Assembly (NCBI GenBank): GCA_903877385.1
Contig: CAIRDP010000009.1
Location: forward strand, 50,373 to 114,372
DNA: 64,000 nucleotides
Source of the DNA: an uncultured Bacteroidales bacterium
GTDB lineage: Bacteria; Bacteroidota; Bacteroidia; Bacteroidales; FEN-979
Direction: 5' to 3'
A program made the position numbers and the translations under genes. A model generated the notes under the pieces. It did not search any database and was not told the DNA's origin. It saw only the letters and a list, made by a program, of their open reading frames with translations. Each line of letters opens with the position of its first letter. Position 1 is the first letter of the stretch. Below, piece after piece: positions 9,224-18,102 of the stretch.

Positions 9224-9670
9224 TTAGTTTTTTCCGAAAGAGATATCGTTGGAAAGTTCATTCTTGTCATTTGCCTGATGAGGGAAATTCTTTTTCAGAT
9301 GTTCCCCCGTTTCGGCGATAGCCTGGATGAGCCCGGCTGTGAAGTCATTTTCACTGAAATGCACCAGCATACGGTGTTTTATATCGTCCCAGAAATTTTC
9401 AGGTACGACCCGGTGAATGCCTTTATCGCCCAGGATGGCAAATTGCCTGCTCTTAACAGCGAGGTAAATCAGCACACCATTCCTGAGTTCTGTTTTATTC
9501 ATGCCAAGATGCCTGAATAGATAGGCCGCACGGTCAAGCACATCCCCGTTCAATGTATTTTCAATATGAACGCGGATCTCTCCGGAGGTTTGAAGCTCAG
9601 CTTCTGCAATAGCTTTGGTTATTGCATCCTGCTGCTCCTGGCTGAAAAAAGTTTTGGCTGAAGTCCCCAT
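9224..9670 (-). CDS. TPM-domain protein without signal peptide
   Basis: A 148-residue TPM-domain protein (SGEIRVHIE, LIYLAVKSRQFAILGDKGIH). It has neither a signal peptide nor a membrane helix. It lies between lemA (15 bp upstream) and the exported YgcG-type paralog, giving the three-gene set lemA-TPM-ygcG often seen in Bacteroidota. The role of the set is not established. Envelope maintenance has been proposed, but nothing here decides it. Confidence 0.88.
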   Translation of the reverse strand: MGTSAKTFFSQEQQDAITKAIAEAELQTSGEIRVHIENTLNGDVLDRAAYLFRHLGMNKTELRNGVLIYLAVKSRQFAILGDKGIHRVVPENFWDDIKHRMLVHFSENDFTAGLIQAIAETGEHLKKNFPHQANDKNELSNDISFGKN

Positions 9671-9685
9671 GGCGTTTGGTTTTAT

Positions 9686-10282
9686 TTAAAACTGTACAGC
9701 GGGAGCTTTGTCGGCGCCCTGCACAGCGTGGAAAAATGCCTTTTCCTTAAATCCGAACATCCCGGCAAAAAGGTTAGCAGGGAAGCGTTTCACCTGGATG
9801 TTGTAATCCTGCACGACTTCGTTGAACTTCATGCGCTCAACGGTGATCCTGTTTTCGGTTCCTTCCAGCTGTGACTGCAACTCGGTGAAGTTCTGGGTTG
9901 CTTTGAGCTGGGGGTAATTTTCAACCACCACCATAAGCCTGGCCAGGCTTGAGCTCACATTATCCTGGGCCGACTGAAACTTCTGAAGTGAAGCCTCGTC
10001 AAGGTTCTTGGGGTTGATCTGTACACTTGTGGCTTTGGCACGCGCCTCGATCACGGCAGTAAGTGTTTTCTGCTCGAAATTGGCTACTCCCTTTACAGTA
10101 TTTACAAGGTTTGGAATGAGGTCGGAACGCCGCTGGTAAACATTCTCAACCTGGGCCCACTGCTGCTGAACGACCTGGTCCTTTGTCACAAAATTGTTAT
10201 ATGTGCTCTTTCCCGATGAGTACAGCAGCAGCAATGCCAGTACAACTACGATCAGAATGATCCATCCCTTACTGAGTTTCAT
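9686..10282 (-). CDS. lemA: LemA family protein
   Basis: A 198-residue LemA protein with one N-terminal membrane helix (residues 7-23) and a long helical cytoplasmic or periplasmic domain. The family core is seen at QRRSDLIPNLVNTVKG and in the ENRITVERMKFNEVVQDYN segment. Length is usual for the family. It is the first gene of a probable operon with two TPM-domain genes. Confidence 0.93.
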   Translation of the reverse strand: MKLSKGWIILIVVVLALLLLYSSGKSTYNNFVTKDQVVQQQWAQVENVYQRRSDLIPNLVNTVKGVANFEQKTLTAVIEARAKATSVQINPKNLDEASLQKFQSAQDNVSSSLARLMVVVENYPQLKATQNFTELQSQLEGTENRITVERMKFNEVVQDYNIQVKRFPANLFAGMFGFKEKAFFHAVQGADKAPAVQF

Positions 10283-10314
10283 AATTCTATTTTTTTAATT
10301 TTTATTGATTTGCC

Positions 10315-10335
10315 CGGGCCGCATTATAAGGCCCG
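10315..10335 (-). terminator. Weak hairpin after htpG
   Basis: CGGGCC and GGCCCG arms with a 9-nt loop lie 50 bp beyond the htpG stop on the minus strand. No tight U run follows the hairpin, so it may only weakly end transcription before lemA. Confidence 0.35.
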
Positions 10336-10383
10336 CAAATTGAATACTATCTTATTTGACGTAAATATACTGAGATTTACAGA

Positions 10384-12285
10384 TTAAATGCTTTCAATAT
10401 TGCGTTTTATAAACCCGGCCAGGTCTTTCCCCTTGAGCAGGTTCTGCGAAAGCATAGCCAGGTCGAAGAGCTGCCTGATGGTTTCGGACTGTTTGCCGCC
10501 GTCGGGTTCGATCAGCAACCTGCCGATCACCGGGTGGTTTGAATTCACCACGAGGTTGTATTTTTCGGGCATAGTACCCATGAAACTGTAACCCCCGCCC
10601 AGGGCGCTCATATCTTTCATCCTCCTCATGAACTCATCCTGGGTGATCATCAGGGGAGCTTCTTTCTCGCTGAGGCTTTCAAACATGATGGCAAACTTCT
10701 CCTTATCTATCTGTCTTTCCATCAATTCCTTCAGCGATTTCTGCTGGTCTTCGCTAAGCTTGGAAGGAAGGACATCCGCTTTTTCGATGAGTTTGTCCAC
10801 CGTATTGGAATCAATACGAGTAAACCTGGATTTTTCAAATTTCTGCTCCAGGGTATTCACGAAATGGGTATCGATGATGCCATCCAGCAACAAAACATCA
10901 TAACCCCTGTCCTTAACCGCATCGATAAAACTGAACTGCTCATCTGCATTGCTGGTATACAGGTAGATAAGGTTCCCGTTCTTGTCGGTCTGGGTATCCT
11001 TTATCTTCTTTTCATATTCCTCAAATGTGAAATACTTCCCTTCGCTGTTCTTGAAGAGGCAGAATTTCTTTGCCCTTTCAAAGAAGTCAGGCTCCGAAAT
11101 GATGCCGTATTCGATAAACACTTTGATATCGTCCCATTTTGCTTCAAAGTCGGACCGGTTCTCCTTGAAAATAGCTTCCAGTTTATCAGCTACTTTTTTT
11201 GTTATATGATTGCTGATTTTCTTTACGTTAGGATCGCTCTGGAGGTAAGAACGGGAAACGTTCAGGGGAATATCCGGGGAGTCGAGCACTCCGTGGAGCA
11301 AGGTAAGAAACTCGGGGACAATACCTTCCACCGAATCAGTAACAAAAACCTGGTTACAATAGAGCTGGATTTTATTTTTCTGGACTTCCAGGGTTTTCTT
11401 GACCTTTGGGAAATAGAGGATTCCCGTGAGGTTGAAAGGGTAGTCAACATTCAGGTGGATATGGAAAAGAGGTTCTTCAAAAGTATACGGGTAGAGTTCC
11501 TTGTAAAAACTCTTATAATCCTCATCCTTGAGGTCAACGGGTTTTTTCTTCCACAAAGGATCCGTATTGTTGATGATCCTGGGCTTCTCGACTTCCACTT
11601 CCTTGTCATTGCCTTTCTCGTCTTTTTCACCGGGGACTTTTTCCCAGGTTTTTTCACTGCCAAAACGGATAGGCACAGGCAGGAACTTACAGTATTTTTT
11701 CAGGATCTCGAGGATCTTGTATTCTTCAAGATAGTCTTTAGAATCGTCAGAAACATGCAGTATGATCTCGGTGCCCCGGTCTTTCTTTTTGCTATCGTCC
11801 ATGGTATAATCGGGGCTGCCGTCACATTCCCAGAGCACCGGTTTGGTATCGCCTTCGGTTTTATAGGTTTTCGTATGGAGCTCCACTTTGTCGGAAACCA
11901 TAAAACTTGAATAAAAACCCAGGCCGAAATGGCCGATGATGGCATTCATCTCGGCTTCCGATTTGGTCTTGAACTGGGAAATAAACTCCTCGGCGCTTGA
12001 TAAAGCGATCTGGTTGATATATTTGTCAACTTCCTCGGCATTCATGCCGATCCCCTTGTCCTTTACCGAAATAGTCTTCCTTTTCTGATTTACCTTAATC
12101 TCTATGGTGAGATCTCCCAGTTCGCCCGTGAACTTCCCGATCGAAGCCAGGGTTTTCAGTTTCTGGGTTGCATCCACAGCATTGGAAATCAGCTCGCGCA
12201 GGAAAATTTCATGCTCCGAATAAAGGAATTTCTTGATAATAGGAAAAATGTTCTCAGTTTGAACGTTGATCTTGCCTTTTTGCAT
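10384..12285 (-). CDS. htpG: Chaperone HtpG (Hsp90)
   Basis: HtpG is the bacterial Hsp90, an ATP-dependent cytosolic chaperone dimer. The 633-residue protein has the N-terminal ATPase fold with FLRELISNAVDATQK (ATP/Mg site), DKGIGM and GHFGLGFYSSFMV, the middle domain near residues 240-500, and the C-terminal dimerisation domain. The start is 98 bp after a sigma-54-like promoter candidate. A long open frame on the opposite strand (10864-11910) is a coding shadow. Confidence 0.97.
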   Translation of the reverse strand: MQKGKINVQTENIFPIIKKFLYSEHEIFLRELISNAVDATQKLKTLASIGKFTGELGDLTIEIKVNQKRKTISVKDKGIGMNAEEVDKYINQIALSSAEEFISQFKTKSEAEMNAIIGHFGLGFYSSFMVSDKVELHTKTYKTEGDTKPVLWECDGSPDYTMDDSKKKDRGTEIILHVSDDSKDYLEEYKILEILKKYCKFLPVPIRFGSEKTWEKVPGEKDEKGNDKEVEVEKPRIINNTDPLWKKKPVDLKDEDYKSFYKELYPYTFEEPLFHIHLNVDYPFNLTGILYFPKVKKTLEVQKNKIQLYCNQVFVTDSVEGIVPEFLTLLHGVLDSPDIPLNVSRSYLQSDPNVKKISNHITKKVADKLEAIFKENRSDFEAKWDDIKVFIEYGIISEPDFFERAKKFCLFKNSEGKYFTFEEYEKKIKDTQTDKNGNLIYLYTSNADEQFSFIDAVKDRGYDVLLLDGIIDTHFVNTLEQKFEKSRFTRIDSNTVDKLIEKADVLPSKLSEDQQKSLKELMERQIDKEKFAIMFESLSEKEAPLMITQDEFMRRMKDMSALGGGYSFMGTMPEKYNLVVNSNHPVIGRLLIEPDGGKQSETIRQLFDLAMLSQNLLKGKDLAGFIKRNIESI

Positions 12286-12376
12286 AGTATTCTGTGTTTT
12301 GTTGTTATTGATTATCGGCTACGCCGGATGATAACGCTCCGTTTACAAAACGGGTCCCGGCTTGAGCACTCCTATA

Positions 12377-12417
12377 CACAAAGCAAGTGCCATTGTGTAC
12401 TTTCTGCCAAAATGACA
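12377..12417 (-). promoter_or_regulatory. Sigma-54-like promoter with upstream near-palindrome (htpG)
   Basis: Read on the minus strand, TGTCATTTTGGCA (12417-12405) is followed, 17 bp from its inner TGGCA to the next TGGCA, by TGGCAC-N5-TTGTG (12392-12377). The latter resembles the sigma-54 -24/-12 consensus TGGCAC-N5-TTGC, with T in place of the last C. No TAnnTTTG element is seen nearby. The same arrangement with the same 17-bp spacing lies upstream of grpE. Confidence 0.55.
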
Positions 12418-12529
12418 ATCTGCTTCCCGGGAGGCAGGAAATATTTTGTACATCCGGGACAGCGTTGGAAAGAAATTTCTAACTTTACATGGTCTTTGAT
12501 GATGAAAAATAATACTTAAAACTTACTAT

Positions 12530-13549
12530 ATGAGCGCTATAGATTGGAAGAATTTGCCCTTCGGCTATTTCAAGACCGATTACAATGTAAGGGCGTACTG
12601 GAAAGACGGTAAGTGGAGCCCTCTTGAAGTCACCGACTCGGAGTACATTAACATGCATATGGCTGCCACCTGCCTTCATTATGGACAGGAAGCATTTGAA
12701 GGTATGAAAGCCTTTACGGGAGTTGACGGAAAGATCCGTATTTTCAGGCTTGACGAGAACTGCAAACGCCTGAATAATTCCTGTATCGGCCTTATCATGC
12801 CCGAGATATCCCAGGAGATGTTCAGGGAGGCTGTTCTGAAGGTGGTCAGCCTGAATAAGAAATACATCCCGCCATACGGTGAAGGAGCTTCGCTGTACAT
12901 ACGCCCCCTCCTGATCGGTACAGGTGCCGAAGTTGGCGTACGGCCTGCCCGTGAATATATGTTCCTGATCTTTGTAGGACCTGTTGGCCCATACTTCAAG
13001 GAAGGCTTCAACCCCGTGAAGATGCAGATCGTAAGGGATTATGACAGGGCAGCACCCCTGGGCACAGGCCATATCAAAGTCGGCGGAAATTATGCAGCCA
13101 GCCTTCGTGCCGGGGTTCGTGCCCATGACGAGGGATTTGCTTCCTGCATCTTCCTGGATGCAAAGGAGAAAAAGTATATTGACGAAGCCGGCCCTGCCAA
13201 CTTTTTCGGAATTAAAGGAAATACCTATGTAACACCAAAATCCCATTCAATCCTGCCTTCAATCACCAATATGTCACTTCGGACGCTGGCAGAAGAGCTC
13301 GGAATGAAGGTTGACGTAAGGCCCGTGCCGGTTGAGGAACTTGCCGAATTTGAAGAAGTTGGAGCATGCGGCACTGCAGCAGTGATTTCTCCAATCTGTT
13401 CGATTTATGACAGGGATTCCGACAAGGTTTACCAGTATTGCAAGGAAGGCAAGGCTGGGGAGATGTCTTTAAAGCTTTATACTATGCTGCGCGACATACA
13501 GGATGGAAAGGCCCCCGATAAGTATGGGTGGATTACTTTCGTGGAGTAG
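12530..13549 (+). CDS. ilvE: Branched-chain amino acid aminotransferase
   Basis: IlvE transfers the amino group between glutamate and the 2-oxo acids of Leu, Ile and Val, using PLP. The 339-residue fold-type IV protein shows HYGQEAFEGMKA near the N-terminus, the PLP lysine in HIKVGGNYAASL, EAGPANFFG and the late ACGTAAVISP loop. Length and motifs fit the BCAT2-like subgroup. It is a single gene diverging from htpG. A short tandem repeat follows its stop. Confidence 0.94.
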   Translation: MSAIDWKNLPFGYFKTDYNVRAYWKDGKWSPLEVTDSEYINMHMAATCLHYGQEAFEGMKAFTGVDGKIRIFRLDENCKRLNNSCIGLIMPEISQEMFREAVLKVVSLNKKYIPPYGEGASLYIRPLLIGTGAEVGVRPAREYMFLIFVGPVGPYFKEGFNPVKMQIVRDYDRAAPLGTGHIKVGGNYAASLRAGVRAHDEGFASCIFLDAKEKKYIDEAGPANFFGIKGNTYVTPKSHSILPSITNMSLRTLAEELGMKVDVRPVPVEELAEFEEVGACGTAAVISPICSIYDRDSDKVYQYCKEGKAGEMSLKLYTMLRDIQDGKAPDKYGWITFVE

Positions 13550-13553
13550 AAGA

Positions 13554-13596
13554 CAGTCGGCAGTCGGCAGAAAAGAGTTGGCAGTTGGCAGCCGGC
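13554..13596 (+). repeat. Short tandem 7-mer repeat after ilvE
   Basis: CAGTCGG occurs twice, then after a short spacer TTGGCAG occurs twice, followed by a decayed copy. The tract begins 5 bp after the ilvE stop. It belongs to the set of short tandem repeats that sit at gene 3' ends in this window. Confidence 0.7.
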
Positions 13597-13606
13597 ATTT
13601 CGAAGG

Positions 13607-14677
13607 TTGATTATAAACTACCATGAGGTAGGAAACTTCTATATTTTGCGACTTTCGTTAATATCAGTTTTCGTAGTTTATTCCATTGCAGTTTTGGCTC
13701 AGTGGCCGGCAGGCCATAACCCTTTCAGACCGGGCGGACCAGGTCCGGAACATGCCATCTATCTCATCCCCGATAAAAATCCCCGACTTTACAAAATTGC
13801 CGAGGGCGAGAGGATAATTGCCTGGATTGATGGCAATGAGCAGGGTCTGAAAAAGGTTAACGAGGGAATCATAAAGATAAAAAAGGATTCGATCTTTTTA
13901 TTGGATTCAAAACACCGCTTCAGCGATTTTTCAAAAGTTAATCTCAGGAATTTCCATTCGTATCTTGATTCAGATTCAGCGTCGTGGAAAGTCATTTATC
14001 CCCCCGATTCAGTATATAAGTCACGTAGTGAATACCGGTATTTCCTGCGTGCTCTGGCGTACCGGGTGAAAAGGGAACGCCAGGATTGGCTTAGCGCCCC
14101 TTTCCACCAGAATATGTTCAAACTGAACTTCGCGCTTTTCGCAAACCTGACTATTGCAATTTCATATGAACACAGGTTCAACAGGACCTATTCCCTGGAT
14201 GTGGAGGCAGGATACCAGTTCCAGGGAATCCCGGGTAGCGTTATGGGGCCAATGAACACGAATGTGTTTCCGATCTGGAAACAAAGCGGAGTAATGACTG
14301 TTGCCGGGATGAAGTATTATTTTGATAAAAAAGGCTATATCGAACCTGTGATGATATACAGGTATCTTATAATGAGCCAGGCCCGTACGGGTTATCCCGG
14401 ATCCCAGGAGGATTTGCTTCAGGATTCATACGCCAATCATTATGGCATTGCATTAAGGGTGGGTACTATGACCAGGCTGGGGAGGATGATACTTGATAGT
14501 TATTTCGGGCTGGGGGTAAAAGTGATGCTGATCCGCCAGCTTGCCTATGGCTACTATCCCTATGACGACGAAAACACGGTTAATTGGTACCATGCCGATC
14601 ATTCACCTAATGTATATAACCTGGTTCAGTGGTGGCCGGTTGTCAACCTTGGAATTAAACTGGGATTCGGGTATTAA
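13607..14677 (+). CDS. Exported protein of unknown function, likely outer-membrane barrel
   Basis: No family was recognised. The frame begins at a TTG at 13607. A second TTG at 13646 would give a tighter signal peptide (RLSLISVFVVYSIAVLAQ), so the start is uncertain. After cleavage there is a soluble part (to about residue 150) with Lys-rich strands, then a C-terminal half of alternating aromatic beta-strand segments (INSTANCES: ISYEHRFNRTYSLDVEAGYQ, GMKYYFDKKGYIEPV, VVNLGIKLGFGY). It ends in an aromatic residue like outer-membrane barrels. It lies alone between ilvE and pyrF. Confidence 0.65.
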   Translation: MIINYHEVGNFYILRLSLISVFVVYSIAVLAQWPAGHNPFRPGGPGPEHAIYLIPDKNPRLYKIAEGERIIAWIDGNEQGLKKVNEGIIKIKKDSIFLLDSKHRFSDFSKVNLRNFHSYLDSDSASWKVIYPPDSVYKSRSEYRYFLRALAYRVKRERQDWLSAPFHQNMFKLNFALFANLTIAISYEHRFNRTYSLDVEAGYQFQGIPGSVMGPMNTNVFPIWKQSGVMTVAGMKYYFDKKGYIEPVMIYRYLIMSQARTGYPGSQEDLLQDSYANHYGIALRVGTMTRLGRMILDSYFGLGVKVMLIRQLAYGYYPYDDENTVNWYHADHSPNVYNLVQWWPVVNLGIKLGFGY

Positions 14678-14774
14678 TTTCTCCCGGTAAATTCAACGCA
14701 GTTTGCTGCGGAAGCCGGTTCCGGGGTTCGGCATGGTTTATACCGATTTATTGAAAAGATTTAATATATTAATT

Positions 14775-14808
14775 TGTACATGGTACATGGTACGTGGTAC
14801 ATTGTACA
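14775..14808 (+). repeat. TGTACAT/GGTACAT tandem repeat
   Basis: Degenerate copies of the partly palindromic unit TGTACAT and GGTACAT lie head to tail and end one base before the stop codon complement of pyrF. The same unit occurs after prfA, purM and dnaJ and at 45309. Confidence 0.75.
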
Positions 14809-15636
14809 TCATTTAAGCAGGGCTTCCATTTCTTTCTGCATCCTGACGGCTTCTTCCCTGGCTTTTTCTGCAAAGTCCAGGCCGTTTGAAGCGTAGATAA
14901 TATTGCGGCTTGAATTCACAAGCAGTCCGCAATCTTTGGTAAGCCCATGTTTTGCGACTTCCTGCAGGCTCCCGCCCTGGGCTCCGACACCGGGCACAAG
15001 CAGGAAATGATTGGGAACGATTTTCCTGATACCCGCCAGCATCTCAGCTTTGGTGGCGCCTACAACATACATCATATTCTCATCGCTGCCCCATTGTTTC
15101 GAGAGTGTCAGTACCTGTTCAAACAATCTTGTGTTCTGTCTTGTGAAGAACTGGAAATCTTCGGCCCCCTTGTTTGAAGTAAGGGCGAGAACAATAATCC
15201 ACTTTGATGGATAGGATAGAAAGGGCTTGACTGAATCTTCACCCATATACGGGGCAACGGTCACAGCATCGAATTCCATGCCTGAAGAAGCTTTGTCGAA
15301 CATAGCCCTTGCATACTGCTGGGAGGTATTTCCTATGTCGCCCCTTTTGGCGTCGGCAATGGTAAAGGCCCGCCCGGGGTAAGTGTTATTAATATAGTTA
15401 ATGGTTTTGTTGAGGCTTTGCCATCCTTTTACACCGTAACATTCGTAAAATGCCAGGTTGGGTTTGTAGGCCACTGCCAGGTCGATCGTTGAATCAATGA
15501 TGGCTTTATTGAATTCAAAGACAGGATCTTCAAGGTCTTTCAGATGAGCCGGCATTTTGCTGATATCGGTATCCAGCCCTATACAGAGAAAAGATTTTTT
15601 ATGCCGTATTAAATTGATAAGCTCCTGGCGGTTCAT
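14809..15636 (-). CDS. pyrF: Orotidine 5'-phosphate decarboxylase
   Basis: PyrF makes UMP from OMP in the last step of de novo pyrimidine synthesis. The 275-residue protein is of the longer type-2 OMPDC group, with CIGLDTD near the N-terminus, the catalytic [10 protein letters not shown] motif and the late [10 protein letters not shown] phosphate loop. It follows prfA and purM in the same direction. Confidence 0.95.
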   Translation of the reverse strand: MNRQELINLIRHKKSFLCIGLDTDISKMPAHLKDLEDPVFEFNKAIIDSTIDLAVAYKPNLAFYECYGVKGWQSLNKTINYINNTYPGRAFTIADAKRGDIGNTSQQYARAMFDKASSGMEFDAVTVAPYMGEDSVKPFLSYPSKWIIVLALTSNKGAEDFQFFTRQNTRLFEQVLTLSKQWGSDENMMYVVGATKAEMLAGIRKIVPNHFLLVPGVGAQGGSLQEVAKHGLTKDCGLLVNSSRNIIYASNGLDFAEKAREEAVRMQKEMEALLK

Positions 15637-15690
15637 TTTGCTGTGATTTTATTATTCGTTGGGAATTCTATCATTGGACGCTTCCTAATT

Positions 15691-15718
15691 TGTACATTGT
15701 ACATTGTTCATTGTACAT
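15691..15718 (+). repeat. TGTACAT tandem repeat
   Basis: Three to four copies of TGTACAT/TGTTCAT lie within 5 bp of the prfA stop. The unit is the same as at 14775 and 16902. Confidence 0.75.
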
Positions 15719-15722
15719 AGTT

Positions 15723-16793
15723 TCAGCTCACCGCTTCCTTCAGTCTTTCTGCATTTTCAGCAAGCTGGAGGGCATCGATGAGGGGCTGTACATCCCCGTC
15801 AAGGACCACGGGCAGGTTATAAATGGTCATGTTGATACGGTGGTCGGTAACACGGCTCTGGGCGTAGTTATAAGTACGGATCTTGGCCGAACGGTCGCCG
15901 GTTGAAACCATGGTCTTGCGTTTTTTCGAGATCTCGTCGAGGTACTTTTGGTGCTCCCTCTCGTACAGCCTGGTCCTGAGAACTTTCATTGCTTTTTCGA
16001 AATTCTTGATCTGGGACTTTTCATCCTGGCAGCTTACCACGATGCCTGATGGTACGTGTGTAAGACGGATGGCCGAGTAAGTCGTATTAACACTCTGCCC
16101 GCCTGGACCTGAAGAGCAGAAGGTGTCTTTACGCACATCGCTTTGCTTGATTTCAACATCAAACTCATCTGCTTCAGGCAGTACCGCAACTGTGGCAGCC
16201 GAGGTATGCACGCGGCCCTGGGTTTCGGTTTGGGGAACTCTCTGAACTCGGTGGACGCCCGATTCATATTTCATCTGCCCGTAAGCTCCGTCGCCTATGA
16301 CATTAAAGATAATTTCCTTGAACCCCCCCATGGTGCCTTCCGAAAAATCGATGAGTTCGACCTTCCATCGGCGGTTTTCACAATATTTCGAATACATCCT
16401 GTATAAGTCGCCGGCAAAAATACTGGCTTCATCACCCCCCGTCCCGGCACGTATTTCCACAACCGCATTCTTGCCGTCCTCGGGATCGGCAGGTACAAGC
16501 ATCATCCTTACGTCCTCTTCTAGCTGATCCTTCTGCTGGTTCAGGGTTTCCATCTCTTCCTTCGCCATGGCGCGGAATTCCTCATCCTTTTCATTGTACA
16601 GGATGTCTTTGGCATGGTCATAATTGGCAAGAATATTCTTATACCTCTCGTAGGCTTCCATAATAGGCGTAAGCTCCTTAAAATCCTTATTCAGCTTGAT
16701 AAAGCGTTTCATGTCACTGACCACGTCAGGATCGCTCATCTCTTTCTGGATCTCATCGAACTTCAGCTTTATCGCTTCAAGTTTATCTAGCAT
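15723..16793 (-). CDS. prfA: Peptide chain release factor 1
   Basis: RF1 ends translation at UAA and UAG. The 356-residue protein has the usual N-terminal helical domain, the GTGGDEA segment, [18 protein letters not shown], and the catalytic GGQ loop in [12 protein letters not shown]. The RF1-type length and the HTSAATV segment separate it from RF2. It sits between purM and pyrF. Confidence 0.96.
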   Translation of the reverse strand: MLDKLEAIKLKFDEIQKEMSDPDVVSDMKRFIKLNKDFKELTPIMEAYERYKNILANYDHAKDILYNEKDEEFRAMAKEEMETLNQQKDQLEEDVRMMLVPADPEDGKNAVVEIRAGTGGDEASIFAGDLYRMYSKYCENRRWKVELIDFSEGTMGGFKEIIFNVIGDGAYGQMKYESGVHRVQRVPQTETQGRVHTSAATVAVLPEADEFDVEIKQSDVRKDTFCSSGPGGQSVNTTYSAIRLTHVPSGIVVSCQDEKSQIKNFEKAMKVLRTRLYEREHQKYLDEISKKRKTMVSTGDRSAKIRTYNYAQSRVTDHRINMTIYNLPVVLDGDVQPLIDALQLAENAERLKEAVS

Positions 16794-16817
16794 TCTTTAA
16801 CTCCTCTTTTCGGACTG

Positions 16818-16825
16818 CAAAGGTA
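16818..16825 (-). promoter_or_regulatory. Candidate -7 element of prfA promoter
   Basis: TACCTTTG on the minus strand matches TAnnTTTG and lies about 25 bp before the prfA start. The following CAGTCC start-site context is like that of other Bacteroidota promoters in this window. Confidence 0.5.
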
Positions 16826-16901
16826 AGGAATTATTACAAAGCGCCGGCAGGATAGGCCTTAGCTTGTGCGCACAATAGTTCACCGTCAATGCCTTCGCAA
16901 T

Positions 16902-16923
16902 TTGTACATTTTACATGGTACAC
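16902..16923 (+). repeat. TGTACAT-type repeat after purM
   Basis: TGTACATTTTACATGGTACAC lies within 10 bp of the purM stop and is made of decayed TGTACAT units. Confidence 0.65.
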
Positions 16924-16929
16924 GGTTCT

Positions 16930-18099
16930 TTAATAGGTGAATTCCCCGTATTCCGACCTGATGGTGAGTTTGGGAGAGTCTGAGTCTTCGACATGACCGA
17001 TGATCCTGGCTTCGAGCTTGAAACCTGCAGCAATGTCAAACAGTTTTGAAGCAATAGCTTCGGGGACATATAGTTCCATGCGGTGCCCCATATTGAAGAC
17101 CCTGTACATTTCTTTCCACTCAGTGCCTGACTGTTCCTGGATCAGGCGGAAAAGGGGAGGAGTTGTGAACAGCTTATCCTTTACAATATGCTGTTTCCCG
17201 GTAAAATGAAGCACTTTGGTTTGCCCGCCCCCGCTGCAATGGACCATCCCGTGGATCCCGTTCCTGAAACTTCTCAGAATTTCATTGATCACCGGGGCGT
17301 AAGTCCGGGTGGGTGATAAGATAAGTTTCCCGATGCTGATGCCGGGGATTTCCGAAGGTTCGGCAAGGCTTTTATTCCCTGAATACACAAGATCGGAAGC
17401 GATCCCTTGATCAAAACTTTCGGGGAATAATCCTGCATATTTGTTATGAAGAACATCATGCCTGGCGGATGTCAGTCCGTTGCTGCCCATTCCCCCGTTA
17501 TATTCTCTTTCATAGGTTGTTTGCCCGCTTGAGGAGAGTCCAACAATCAGGTCACCGGCTTGTATGCGAGAATTGTCTATGACATCGTTGCGCCTCATCC
17601 GGCAGCTCACGGTGGAATCCACAATAATCGTACGGACCAGGTCCCCCACATCGGCGGTTTCGCCGCCGGTGGACCATATTCCGATACCATGGGAGCGCAT
17701 TAAGGCAAGGAAATCTTCGGTGCCGGCGATGATCTCAGAAATCACATCCCCCGGGATCAGGTTTTTATTCCGCCCGATGGTTGAAGAAAGAAGGATGTTA
17801 CCGGTGACGCCAACACAAAGCAGGTCGTCGAGGTTCATAACAACAGCATCCTGGGCAATCCCCCTCCACACACTAAGGTCGCCGGTTTCCTTCCAATACA
17901 AGTATGCAAGGGCTGATTTTGTGCCGGCTCCATCGGCATGCATGATGTTGCACCAGGCTTCATCACCCCCGAGAATATCGGGGATGATTTTACAAAAAGC
18001 TTTTGGGTAAAGCCCCTTATCAAGATTCTTTATGGCAGCATGAACATCTTCTTTCTGAGAAGAAACGCCTCTCCTGTCATATCTTGAGGGCTTGCTCAT
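16930..18099 (-). CDS. purM: Phosphoribosylformylglycinamidine cyclo-ligase (AIR synthase), Bacteroidota type
   Basis: PurM closes the imidazole ring to give AIR in purine synthesis, using ATP. The 389-residue protein begins with RYDRRGVSSQKEDV, has the ATP-binding DGAGTKS loop, and STGGETADVGD and SSSGQTTYE motifs, then the AIRS_C half ending near residue 380. This longer form differs from E. coli PurM, and relatives are sometimes annotated only as AIR synthase-related. It is 3 bp from the downstream end of the PD40/OmpA gene. Confidence 0.9.
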   Translation of the reverse strand: MSKPSRYDRRGVSSQKEDVHAAIKNLDKGLYPKAFCKIIPDILGGDEAWCNIMHADGAGTKSALAYLYWKETGDLSVWRGIAQDAVVMNLDDLLCVGVTGNILLSSTIGRNKNLIPGDVISEIIAGTEDFLALMRSHGIGIWSTGGETADVGDLVRTIIVDSTVSCRMRRNDVIDNSRIQAGDLIVGLSSSGQTTYEREYNGGMGSNGLTSARHDVLHNKYAGLFPESFDQGIASDLVYSGNKSLAEPSEIPGISIGKLILSPTRTYAPVINEILRSFRNGIHGMVHCSGGGQTKVLHFTGKQHIVKDKLFTTPPLFRLIQEQSGTEWKEMYRVFNMGHRMELYVPEAIASKLFDIAAGFKLEARIIGHVEDSDSPKLTIRSEYGEFTY

Positions 18100-18102
18100 A
18101 GT

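Noticed and set aside
10864..11910. A 348-codon open frame opposite htpG
   Set aside because: It lies wholly inside htpG on the other strand and its protein is a low-complexity hydrophobic/aromatic mix with no domain. Long antisense frames are common opposite highly biased genes.
14775..16923. CRISPR array from the regularly placed TGTACAT repeats
   Set aside because: Units are 6-8 bp, directly tandem and spread behind separate genes, with no 28-36 bp repeats or unique spacers.
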